NCBI GenBank assembly: GCA_964453035.1
Contig: CAYVOX010000074.1
Span: 1-15,000, forward strand
DNA from: CAYVOX01 sp964453035
GTDB lineage: Bacteria; Chloroflexota; Anaerolineae; Anaerolineales; Anaerolineaceae
DNA length: 15,000 bases
Direction: 5' to 3'
Shown in pieces: positions 8,520 to 14,760 of the stretch; position 1 is the stretch's first letter; every line of letters starts with the position of its first letter. A program made the translations under genes and the position numbers. The notes beneath the pieces are model-generated. The model saw nothing but the letters and a program-made list of their open reading frames with translations, did no database searches and was not told the origin of the DNA.

Positions 8520-9854
8520 TTACTTGATTTGAGCAACAGCTTCTTCGATCTTCTTCTGACCGGCGGCCAGGGCATCGGCCGGCTTCTGCTTGCCAGACCA
8601 GATGGTGGTCACGGAGTCACCCACAGGACCCCACTGAGCATCGGCGAAGGGCGAGGAGCTCATCGGGATACCCACGGCCAGGGCTTTGCCGAAACCGATC
8701 ACGGTCGGCAGTTTGGAGACTTCGGCGTCCTTGAGGGCAGCCGACGCAGCCGGGATGGTCTTGTTGACCAGGACGATTTTCTTCTGAACTTCGGCGCTGG
8801 TGAAGTACTTGATGATATCAATCGCAACGTCGGTGTTCTTGCGGTCAACAGCGTTCTTGCTCATCATGAGGGTCTTGATGCCTACGAAGGGCTTGCCCAT
8901 CTGCAAAATGCCGTATTCAATCTTGGCTTTTTCGATGTCGGCAATGGCCCACGGACCGGTCCACCACATGCCAACCTTGCCCTCTTTGAATCCAGCACCG
9001 CACAGGTCGTTGGTCTGTTCCTTGTTCAGGAACTTGGAGACGCTCACCAGCCATTCCATAGCTTTCACACCTTCGGGGGTGTTGAGGGTTACTTTGCCAG
9101 CTTCGTCAACATAGCTGGGAACACCGAAGCCGAAGAAAACAGGGGCAATGTGATAGGCATCGCCGCCGGGGAAGCCCTGGTTGCAGATGAGGGTCTTGCC
9201 GGGGTTGTCCTTCTGGAAGGCTTCAGCAGCCGCCAGCAGGCCAGCGAAGTCGTTCATATCCTTGGGCAGGTATTTGTCGGTCACGAGCTTCTTGTTGTAG
9301 ACCAGCGCAACACCTTCCATCGATTCGGGGAGACCCCAGATCTTGCCCTTGTAGGACATAGCGGAAACGGCGGAGGCTTCGAAGTTGGCTTTCAGGTAAG
9401 CAGCGTCAATCTTGTAGTCATCCAGGGGAACGATGTTGCCCTTAATGGCCTGCTTGCCGATCTGGTCGTTGGCCCAGCCGATGATGTCGGGACCTTCGCC
9501 AGCCGGGATGGCAATCGCCAGAGCGTTGGCGGTGTCTTCGGGTTTGGAGAGGTCAATGGTTACATTCGGGTGCGCCTTGGTGTAGTCGGCGAAAGCGGCT
9601 TCAATAGCCTTGAGGTAACCGCCATCCCACTGGTGCCAGATTTTAATCTTGACAGCCTTGGGGGCAGCCGTGGCAGCCGGAGCTGTGGTAGCCGCGGGTT
9701 TGGTGGGCGCGGCGGTGGCAGCGGGGGCCGAGGTTGCGGCGGGTTTCGTCGGCGCCGTGGTGGCGGCCGGGGCAGCGGTCGGCGTTGCGCACGCGGCCAG
9801 GACAAATGTTGCGACCAGCAGGATGCTGATCAGGGTCAAAAGCTTTTTCGACAT
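8520..9854 (-). CDS. malE: Maltodextrin-binding lipoprotein of ABC transporter, MalE type
   Basis: This 444-residue family 1 extracellular solute-binding protein starts at ATG 9854 behind GGAGG. Residues 1-21 are a lipoprotein signal with lipobox LAAC (Cys22). Residues 23-66 are a repetitive Ala/Pro/Thr tether. The mature domain begins near 67 with VKIKIWHQWDGGY, typical of maltose and other oligosaccharide binders. Later family features are GEGPDIIGW (119-127), LPESMEGVALVYNKK (175-189), GKVGMWWTGPWA (292-303) and a C-terminal helical region. Aromatic residues such as Trp73, Trp76, Trp298 and Trp302 could stack on sugar rings. It would be membrane-anchored and hand oligosaccharides to the MalF/MalG-type pore. 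Maltodextrin is inferred from the adjacent alpha-glucan hydrolases. The gene is 124 bases downstream of the ROK gene and separated from the permeases by a terminator-like hairpin. Confidence 0.9.
   Translation of the reverse strand: MSKKLLTLISILLVATFVLAACATPTAAPAATTAPTKPAATSAPAATAAPTKPAATTAPAATAAPKAVKIKIWHQWDGGYLKAIEAAFADYTKAHPNVTIDLSKPEDTANALAIAIPAGEGPDIIGWANDQIGKQAIKGNIVPLDDYKIDAAYLKANFEASAVSAMSYKGKIWGLPESMEGVALVYNKKLVTDKYLPKDMNDFAGLLAAAEAFQKDNPGKTLICNQGFPGGDAYHIAPVFFGFGVPSYVDEAGKVTLNTPEGVKAMEWLVSVSKFLNKEQTNDLCGAGFKEGKVGMWWTGPWAIADIEKAKIEYGILQMGKPFVGIKTLMMSKNAVDRKNTDVAIDIIKYFTSAEVQKKIVLVNKTIPAASAALKDAEVSKLPTVIGFGKALAVGIPMSSSPFADAQWGPVGDSVTTIWSGKQKPADALAAGQKKIEEAVAQIK
9660..9773 (-). repeat. 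In-frame tandem repeat encoding the MalE tether (15-residue unit)
   Basis: Residues 28-65 of the binding lipoprotein are built from a 15-residue unit. APAATTAPTKPAATS (28-42) is followed by APAATAAPTKPAATT (43-57) and a partial third copy, APAATAAP (58-65). The coding DNA is a GC-rich 45-bp period with mostly synonymous differences. It forms the flexible spacer between the lipidated cysteine and the binding domain; copy number could vary between strains by slippage or recombination. Confidence 0.8.
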
Positions 9855-9890
9855 CTCTTTCCTCCAATAGAATTGAATAGGTTTTCTGCA

Positions 9891-9907
9891 CTGACCTCAA
9901 CAGTCAG
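9891..9907. promoter_or_regulatory. Inverted repeat upstream of malE (candidate operator)
   Basis: CTGAC-CTCAACA-GTCAG is a perfect 5-bp inverted repeat with a 7-base spacer, 36 bases before the malE start. It lies in the 124-base gap after the ROK gene. On the minus strand a weak promoter-like pair, TTGAGG (9900-9895) and TATTCA (9879-9874), has a 15-base spacer, and the repeat would overlap its -35. It may be an operator for the ROK regulator or another sugar repressor, but the match is short and could be chance. The rest of the gap shows no gene. Confidence 0.3.
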
Positions 9908-9978
9908 CTGCTCACAAAAGTTATGAAAGGTGAAACGAGGTTGCGGTCATTTTCTACGGGTTCGAAAACCACCTCCTC

Positions 9979-11226
9979 TCAACTTTCTTCGGCTATCTGG
10001 TGCATCACAATGGACAATGCCTGCACCACGGCTCCCATTCCAGAGGCTCTCCGGCCCAGTAACGCTTCAGTGATGCGCAACGAACGGGAGGCCACCTTCA
10101 AACTGCGTTGTTGTACTGTGCGGCGGATGGGTTCGAGCAGGTAATTACCAATCTGCGAAAGCCCACCGCCGATAACCACCATACTTGGATTAAAAATATT
10201 AACCACGCTGGCGATGGCAGTTCCCAGATGAGCGCCTGCATCTGCCACAATTTGCTGCGCCACCAGGTCTCCGCGCCGGGCGGCATGCACCACGTTGCGC
10301 CAGGTCATGTTTTCCAGCGGCGTCACTTCCGCAAGGATGGTGCGCTGACCCTTGCGCACGGATTCAACTGCGCGCTGAGCCACCGCGCGCCCGCCTGCCA
10401 GGGCTTCCAGGCAGCCGCGGTTGCCGCACACGCACAGCGGACCGTTTTCCTCAATCGTGGTGTGGCCAATCTCACCGGCGCTGCCGGAGGTGCCGTGGTA
10501 GATTTGGCCGTCCAGCAGTAAACCCGCGCCAATCCCGGTGCCCACCTTGACGTAAACCAGCTGGTGCTCGCCCCGCCCTGCCCCGTAGGACCACTCTCCC
10601 AACGCACCCAGTTCGGCATCGTTGTTTAACGAGACCGGGCAGCGCCACAGGGATTGCAGGTGCTCGCGGATGGGGTAACCATCCCAGCCCGGCATAATCG
10701 GCGGACCGCTCACCATACCCGCTTCAATCACAGTGGGACCTGGCACGCCAACGCCTATTGATAAGATTTGTTCAATTCCTAACCCGGCCTGAACCAGCAG
10801 TTCACCCATTTTGCGGTCCACCACATCCAGGCAGGGTTCGGGTCCCATGTTAATGTCCAGTGGTTCTTCCAGCTCCAGGATGAGCCTGGCAGAAAAGTCC
10901 GCCAGCAGCAGGGTGACGTGGGTTGCGCCCATGTCAACCCCCACCACAAAACCGCGCCGGGGGTTGACCTCAAGCACAATCGGCGTTCTTCCGCCAGCAG
11001 AGGAACCTTCCACTTCGCGCACCAGGCCTGCATTTTGCAGGTCGTTGATGATGCCGGTCACAGCAGCACGGGTGAGGTTCACCTGGCGTGCCAATTCCAC
11101 GCGAGAGATTCCTCCCGGCGTGAAGCGGATAAGATCTAAAATCGCATGCTTGTTAAGGCTCCTGACATTTTGAGGCAGTACAGGCCACCGGATGACGTTA
11201 GATTGCTGCCATGACCCCAATTTCAT
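9979..11226 (-). CDS. ROK-family transcriptional repressor (XylR/NagC/Mlc type)
   Basis: The protein has 415 residues. The N-terminal winged helix-turn-helix (about 20-75) has the typical LPQNVRSLNK lead-in, followed by GGISRVELARQVNLTRAAVTG. The C-terminal ROK sugar-kinase-like domain (92-405) has DMGATH (98-103), NNDAELGALGEW (201-212, with the kinase catalytic Asp203 retained), VGTGIGAGLL (228-237) and the zinc site formed by His255 and Cys265, Cys267 and Cys272 in the CVCGNRGCLEAL motif. It probably represses the transporter and hydrolase genes that follow it on the same strand and is released by a sugar ligand, likely glucose or a maltodextrin. ATG 11226 has no ribosome binding site. Instead a promoter lies immediately before it, suggesting a leaderless transcript. 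No alternative in-frame ATG precedes the DNA-binding domain. Confidence 0.9.
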   Translation of the reverse strand: MKLGSWQQSNVIRWPVLPQNVRSLNKHAILDLIRFTPGGISRVELARQVNLTRAAVTGIINDLQNAGLVREVEGSSAGGRTPIVLEVNPRRGFVVGVDMGATHVTLLLADFSARLILELEEPLDINMGPEPCLDVVDRKMGELLVQAGLGIEQILSIGVGVPGPTVIEAGMVSGPPIMPGWDGYPIREHLQSLWRCPVSLNNDAELGALGEWSYGAGRGEHQLVYVKVGTGIGAGLLLDGQIYHGTSGSAGEIGHTTIEENGPLCVCGNRGCLEALAGGRAVAQRAVESVRKGQRTILAEVTPLENMTWRNVVHAARRGDLVAQQIVADAGAHLGTAIASVVNIFNPSMVVIGGGLSQIGNYLLEPIRRTVQQRSLKVASRSLRITEALLGRRASGMGAVVQALSIVMHQIAEES

Positions 11227-11233
11227 AAACTGG

Positions 11234-11261
11234 ATTATAGCAGAAAATCTCTTTTAGTCAA
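11234..11261 (-). promoter_or_regulatory. Strong sigma-70-type promoter for the ROK gene, apparently leaderless
   Basis: On the minus strand there is TTGACT (11261-11256), a 16-base spacer, and TATAAT (11239-11234) with an extended TG element (TGCTATAAT). Only seven bases separate the -10 box from the ATG at 11226, so transcription would start at or next to the A of the start codon. This is the best promoter match I found in the window. Confidence 0.72.
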
Positions 11262-11271
11262 GTTAGTTAAC
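11254..11271. promoter_or_regulatory. Candidate autoregulatory operator over the ROK -35 box
   Basis: The plus strand shows two adjacent 9-base units, TTAGTCAAG (11254-11262) and TTAGTTAAC (11263-11271). They lie across and just upstream of the -35 box. AT-rich TTAGT-containing sites are typical of XylR-like ROK repressors in other bacteria, so self-repression is plausible. The assignment rests on position and composition only. Confidence 0.35.
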
Positions 11272-11406
11272 ACAAAAGTGCTGTGCGCTCAAAATGTTTA
11301 CAATTTTCAGCTTCAGGACAGGCAAAAGTTAGTGTTCGCGACGAAATTTCACAATGATGGAATGATGATACCCACTTTTCCTAACAGTTCTATTTATTAT
11401 AGCATA

Positions 11407-11416
11407 GTTGTACAAC
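11407..11416. promoter_or_regulatory. GTTGTACAAC palindrome in the divergent intergenic region
   Basis: A perfect 10-base palindrome ends eight bases upstream of the TATAAT that serves the plus-strand genes, so it lies in the promoter spacer. This position suits a repressor site. The remaining part of the 233-base intergenic region (11227-11459) shows only the promoters described; I see no small gene or stable RNA in it. Confidence 0.3.
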
Positions 11417-11424
11417 ATTTCAAT

Positions 11425-11430
11425 TATAAT
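11425..11430 (+). promoter_or_regulatory. -10 element for the lipM-like gene
   Basis: TATAAT lies 29 bases before the TTG start at 11460, which would give a leader of about 22 bases. No convincing -35 box is seen 16-18 bases upstream, so the promoter may be weak or need an activator. The ribosome binding site GGAG (11450-11453) lies six bases before the TTG. Confidence 0.45.
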
Positions 11431-11459
11431 CTGGCTATCCCTCACCCCCGGAGCCGCTC

Positions 11460-12284
11460 TTGCCGCACACCCCCTGGCGATTAATCCAATCCCCCCCCGC
11501 CCAAGGCGCCTGGAACATGGCAGTTGATGAAGCTATCCTGGATGCGATTAATGCGCACCAGGCTCCTCCTACCCTGCGCCTGTATGCCTGGCAACCGGCC
11601 TGCCTTTCGCTGGGATACGCCCAACCCGCCGCAGATGTTGACCTGGAGGCGATCACAGAGCGGGGCTGGACGCTGGTGCGCCGCCCGACGGGTGGGCGCG
11701 CCATCTTGCACATAGATGAATTAACTTACGCGGTGATTGGCCCAACCAGCGATCCGCGCCTGAGCGGCGGGGTGCTGGAAAGCTACCGGCGGCTCTCCCT
11801 GGCGCTGCTGGAAGCGCTGCGCCAGCTTGGTTTGCCCGCGCAGGCAGAAAAAGAATACACCGCGCCTTCTTCCATCAACCCGCACGGTCCGGTCTGTTTT
11901 GAAGTACCCTCCAATTATGAAATCACCGTCCTCGGCAAGAAGTTAATTGGCAGCGCCCAGGCCCGGCGTAAAGAGGGCGTGCTGCAGCATGGCTCCCTGC
12001 CCCTCACTGGCGACCTGACGCGCATCACCCAGGGGCTGCGTTTTGCGGATCAAGCCAGCCGCCAAACGGCCGCGCAGCGCCTGCTGCAGCGCGCCCTGAC
12101 GGTAGAAACCGCGCTAAACCAGGTGGTCTCATGGCAGCAGGCTGCCCGGGCATTTGTCAACGCCTTTGAGAGCGTCCTCGAGCTCGAACTCCAACCCGGC
12201 GACCTCTCTCCCTACGAAATCCAACGCGCCCATGAATTGCAGGCTATAAAATACGCTGCTTCGGAATGGACAAATCGGGTTTAG
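11460..12284 (+). CDS. lipM: Octanoyltransferase LipM-like (lipoate/biotin ligase fold)
   Basis: The 274-residue protein starts at TTG 11460 with GGAG six bases upstream. This start includes the family's WRLIQSPPAQGAWNMAVDEA opening, which the later ATG at 11517 would cut. RRPTGGRAILH (74-84) is the substrate-binding motif of the lipoate ligase/octanoyltransferase superfamily. PVCFEVPSNYEI (144-155) carries Cys146 at the place of the catalytic cysteine of LipM, and GKKLIGSAQAR (159-169) contains the conserved lysine. The length agrees with LipM (about 278 residues in Bacillus) and is shorter than two-domain LplA. The likely reaction is transfer of octanoyl from acyl carrier protein to lipoyl domains (GcvH or E2) in the cytoplasm, the first step of lipoate synthesis. 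A lipoate ligase role is the alternative; the cysteine favours LipM. No LipA gene is in the window. Confidence 0.82.
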   Translation: MPHTPWRLIQSPPAQGAWNMAVDEAILDAINAHQAPPTLRLYAWQPACLSLGYAQPAADVDLEAITERGWTLVRRPTGGRAILHIDELTYAVIGPTSDPRLSGGVLESYRRLSLALLEALRQLGLPAQAEKEYTAPSSINPHGPVCFEVPSNYEITVLGKKLIGSAQARRKEGVLQHGSLPLTGDLTRITQGLRFADQASRQTAAQRLLQRALTVETALNQVVSWQQAARAFVNAFESVLELELQPGDLSPYEIQRAHELQAIKYAASEWTNRV

Positions 12285-12286
12285 CT

Positions 12287-12292
12287 TATAAT
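12287..12292 (+). promoter_or_regulatory. -10 element just before the PhnD-like gene
   Basis: TATAAT begins two bases after the lipM-like stop codon and ends ten bases before ATG 12303, giving a leader of about 3-5 bases if used. TGGACA lies upstream at 12267-12272 with a short 14-base spacer, so the -35 is weak. The AGGG at 12294-12297 could instead act as a ribosome binding site on a read-through transcript. Confidence 0.4.
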
Positions 12293-12302
12293 TAGGGTAC
12301 TC

Positions 12303-13382
12303 ATGCTGCTGCAAAAAGGCGCCACCCACACAAAACCGTTCTCGCTGATTCCTGCAGCGCTTTTCGCCTGGACTGTGCTTTCTATGCTGGCCGGATGCAC
12401 TAATCCAACCCCGACGCCAACCCTCACCCCCACACCCAGAACGCCCACCCCGTCCCAGTCCTCCACCCCCGCGCCAACCCGCACACCCACCCCTCACCCG
12501 CTCGGCAGCGAGTCCAATCCCATCATCTTCGCCGTCGTCTCCGAGACCTCTGACCCCAAAGCCGGCACCGCCGCGGATGAGGTTGTCTTGCGCCTCAAGC
12601 AGATTACCGCTTTCAACATTAAGGCACGCGTTTACACCACCTACAGTGCGCTCATGGCAGACCTGCAATCCGGTAGAGCGCACATTCTCTTCCTGCCGCC
12701 GGTCACTTACCTGCTCGCCAGGCAGCAGAACCTGGCTCAGGTTGCGCTGATGACCAATCATTTTGGCGTTTATCAATACGGTGCGCAATTCCTTGCCAAT
12801 GTCAGCAGCAAATTTACGCTGTACTTTGACCCGGCTCGCAACCAGAACACCGCCAACCCAGCCACCGCGCTCAAACAATTAACGGGTAAGCGCCCCTGCT
12901 GGGTTGATCCGCAATCGGCTTCGGGGTATATCCAGGCGCTCGGTGTGCTAAACGAAAACGGCATCAAGGTCAATGACGGTGCTTTTCTAATGAGTCACAG
13001 CGGCGTGGTGCGCGCCCTTTACATCACCGGCATCTGTGATTTTGGCGTAACCTTTGCCACCACCGGCGACCCGCGCACCTCAAGCGCCGTCACAGCCGAC
13101 CTGACGGATGTGATGAACCGGGTGGTTATCCTCTGGCAAACCGATGCCATCATCCCCAATCTCAACATCTCGCTGTGGAGCGGAATGGCTCCGGCGATGC
13201 GTGAAGACCTCATTTTTGCGCTGCAGGATGTGGCCAAAACCGAAAAGGGTCGCGCCAACCTGACCGCCGCAAATGCCTACGAGATCCTGGATGTCAAAGT
13301 CGTCAACGACAGCTTCTATGACGCCTTTGCCGCCTCGCTCAAGAACGCCAAAATCCCCCTCGAATCCCTGATAGGCAAATAA
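12303..13382 (+). CDS. PhnD-family phosphate/phosphite/phosphonate-binding lipoprotein
   Basis: The 359-residue protein has a lipoprotein signal with lipobox LAGC (Cys32), a Thr/Pro tether (33-66) and a periplasmic-binding fold of the Phosphonate-bd family. Family-like features are PIIFAVVSETSD (73-84), YSALMADLQSGRAHILFLPPVTYLLA (114-139), the ligand-loop sequence CWVDPQSASGYI (199-210) and SHSGVVRALYITGICDFGVTF (231-251). In PhnD-type proteins the equivalent Ser-rich loop holds the phosphonate or phosphate group. No PhnC ATPase or PhnE permease is in the window, so this is an orphan binding protein; it may share a transporter encoded elsewhere or act as a sensor. The ligand is not predictable. 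ATG 12303 follows a -10-like box and a weak AGGG. Confidence 0.78.
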   Translation: MLLQKGATHTKPFSLIPAALFAWTVLSMLAGCTNPTPTPTLTPTPRTPTPSQSSTPAPTRTPTPHPLGSESNPIIFAVVSETSDPKAGTAADEVVLRLKQITAFNIKARVYTTYSALMADLQSGRAHILFLPPVTYLLARQQNLAQVALMTNHFGVYQYGAQFLANVSSKFTLYFDPARNQNTANPATALKQLTGKRPCWVDPQSASGYIQALGVLNENGIKVNDGAFLMSHSGVVRALYITGICDFGVTFATTGDPRTSSAVTADLTDVMNRVVILWQTDAIIPNLNISLWSGMAPAMREDLIFALQDVAKTEKGRANLTAANAYEILDVKVVNDSFYDAFAASLKNAKIPLESLIGK

Positions 13383-13437
13383 TCGCCGCGCAGGATGCAA
13401 CGCCTCCACGGATTGCTTTCAGCGATTTTAAGAATGG

Positions 13438-13443
13438 TAAAAT
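13438..13443 (+). promoter_or_regulatory. Extended -10 element directly before the SanA-like gene
   Basis: TAAAAT is preceded by TG in the extended -10 form (TGGTAAAAT from 13435). It ends six bases before the GTG start at 13450, so the predicted transcription start falls on the start codon. A TTGCTT at 13413-13418 is a poor -35 with a 19-base spacer. No ribosome binding site precedes the GTG. Confidence 0.45.
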
Positions 13444-13449
13444 CAACCC

Positions 13450-14151
13450 GTGTTTAAAAAAATCATCCAGATAATCATTCGCATGCTTTTCTACCTGATA
13501 ATTGCTGCAATCGTAGTTCTTGGTTTACCTCGCCTGCTGGTGACGCTGTATGCCTCGCCACTGACTTATACCCCGCAAACCGCGCCAAAAGCCAGGGTAG
13601 CCGTCGTTTTTGGCGCTGGTCTGCAGCGTGACGGCACCCCCAGCGTCGTGCTGCGCGACAGGGTTGCAGCCGCCGCCGATTTATATAAAGCGGGCAAGGT
13701 TGAAAAAATCCTGATGAGCGGTGATAACCGCTTTATTTACTACAACGAACCTGGCGCCATGCTGGAATACGCCCTCGACCTGGGCATCCCCCGCGAGGCA
13801 ATCGTGTTAGATTACGCTGGCAGGCGCACCTATGATACCTGCTACCGCGCGCGGGATATTTTCAAGGTCAACGAGGTGCTCCTGGTGACGCAAAACTTCC
13901 ACCTGCCGCGCGCGCTTTTCACGTGCAATGCGCTGGGGGTCGCGGCTTATGGCGTTTCCGCCGACCGCACCCGCTACCAGACTTCCTACCAGACCCTGTG
14001 GGAGGTGCGCGAGGTTGGCGCAACCCTGGCGGCTGTGTGGGACGTGTGGCTTGGAAAACCCGAACCGGTGCTTGGCAACCCTGAACCCATTTTCAGCCAG
14101 GCTCTCCCCGCGCAGAGCAGCCACAACAATTCGCCCCACCCCCAACCCTGA
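13450..14151 (+). CDS. DUF218/YdcF-family membrane protein, SanA-like
   Basis: The 233-residue protein has one N-terminal membrane segment (about 9-34) and an outward-facing DUF218 domain. Recognisable family motifs are VAVVFGAGLQRDGTPS (50-65), the LMSGDNR loop (88-94), GIPREAIVLDYAGRRTYDTCYRA (112-134) and LLVTQNFHLPRALF (144-157). SanA in enterobacteria affects envelope barrier function and vancomycin sensitivity; its biochemical activity is not established. The C-terminus (about 205-233) is a Pro/Asn/Ser-rich tail. GTG 13450 is used as the start because it includes the basic residues before the membrane segment; ATG 13483 (residue 12) is an alternative. The HD-domain gene follows after 11 bases and is probably cotranscribed. 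Confidence 0.82.
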   Translation: MFKKIIQIIIRMLFYLIIAAIVVLGLPRLLVTLYASPLTYTPQTAPKARVAVVFGAGLQRDGTPSVVLRDRVAAAADLYKAGKVEKILMSGDNRFIYYNEPGAMLEYALDLGIPREAIVLDYAGRRTYDTCYRARDIFKVNEVLLVTQNFHLPRALFTCNALGVAAYGVSADRTRYQTSYQTLWEVREVGATLAAVWDVWLGKPEPVLGNPEPIFSQALPAQSSHNNSPHPQP

Positions 14152-14162
14152 GGAGCCAATCC

Positions 14163-14735
14163 ATGAATCGAGATCAAGCACTTGCGATTGTCAACACTTA
14201 CATTAAGAATCCTAACCTGGTCAACCACATGCTGTGCGTTGAGGCTGCACTGCGTTTTTATGCCCAAAAACTGGGAGAAGACGAGGAATTGTGGGGTGTC
14301 ACCGGTCTGCTGCATGACTTTGACTGGGAAATTCACCCCACCTTGGAGGAACATCCCCAGGCAGGGGCGCCTATCCTGAGGGAACTCGGCGTACCTGAAG
14401 TGATCGTTGAAGCCATTCTAAGCCATGGCGATCACCTTGGCATCCCGCGCGATACCCTGCTTAAAAAGGCACTCTTCGCCTGCGACGAAGTCACCGGCCT
14501 GGTGACAGCCGTAGCCCTGGTGCGGCCTTCCCGCTCACTGTATGATCTGGAAGCTTCCTCAGTCAAAAAGAAGTGGAAAGACCGCGCATTTGCCGCCGGG
14601 GCTAACCGCGAGGAAATCGCCAAATCGGCTGAAGCCTTCGGCGTGGAATTGTGGGAACACGTGCAGAACATTATCCTCGCGCTGCGCGTCATCGCACCAC
14701 AACTCGGCCTGGAAGGCAACCTGCCCCGCCCATAA
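14163..14735 (+). CDS. HD-domain metal-dependent hydrolase
   Basis: This 190-residue soluble protein starts at ATG 14163 behind a GAGGAG ribosome binding site. Metal-binding residues of the HD superfamily are visible in order: His22 (NHMLCVEAAL), His51-Asp52 (LLHDFDWE), His64 (EHPQAGAPIL), His88 (ILSHGDH) and Asp108 (CDEVTGLV). The arrangement fits small stand-alone HD hydrolases that act on phosphate esters or nucleotides. No second domain is present, so the substrate is unknown. It follows the SanA-like gene by 11 bases and is convergent with the partial gene at the right edge. Confidence 0.85.
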   Translation: MNRDQALAIVNTYIKNPNLVNHMLCVEAALRFYAQKLGEDEELWGVTGLLHDFDWEIHPTLEEHPQAGAPILRELGVPEVIVEAILSHGDHLGIPRDTLLKKALFACDEVTGLVTAVALVRPSRSLYDLEASSVKKKWKDRAFAAGANREEIAKSAEAFGVELWEHVQNIILALRVIAPQLGLEGNLPRP

Positions 14736-14760
14736 CCATCTTTGAGGTCAGAAAAATTCC

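Noticed and set aside
8529..9926. A 465-codon plus-strand open frame opposite the MalE-like gene
   Set aside because: It mirrors the real lipoprotein gene, has a Gly/Val-rich translation without recognisable domains, and lacks a ribosome binding site. It is explained by the GC-biased codon use of the opposite strand.
9909..11279. CACAAAAGT found both upstream of malE and upstream of the ROK gene as a shared operator
   Set aside because: A nine-base match without symmetry in two AT-rich gaps is close to chance expectation.
12405..12500. C/A-rich repetitive stretch as a possible CRISPR or non-coding repeat
   Set aside because: It has no regular repeat-spacer period and is fully explained as codons for the Thr/Pro tether of the PhnD-like lipoprotein.
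12129..12878. A 249-codon minus-strand open frame across the lipM/PhnD-like junction
   Set aside because: It is Gly/Arg-rich antisense of the Thr/Pro linker region and overlaps two well-supported genes.
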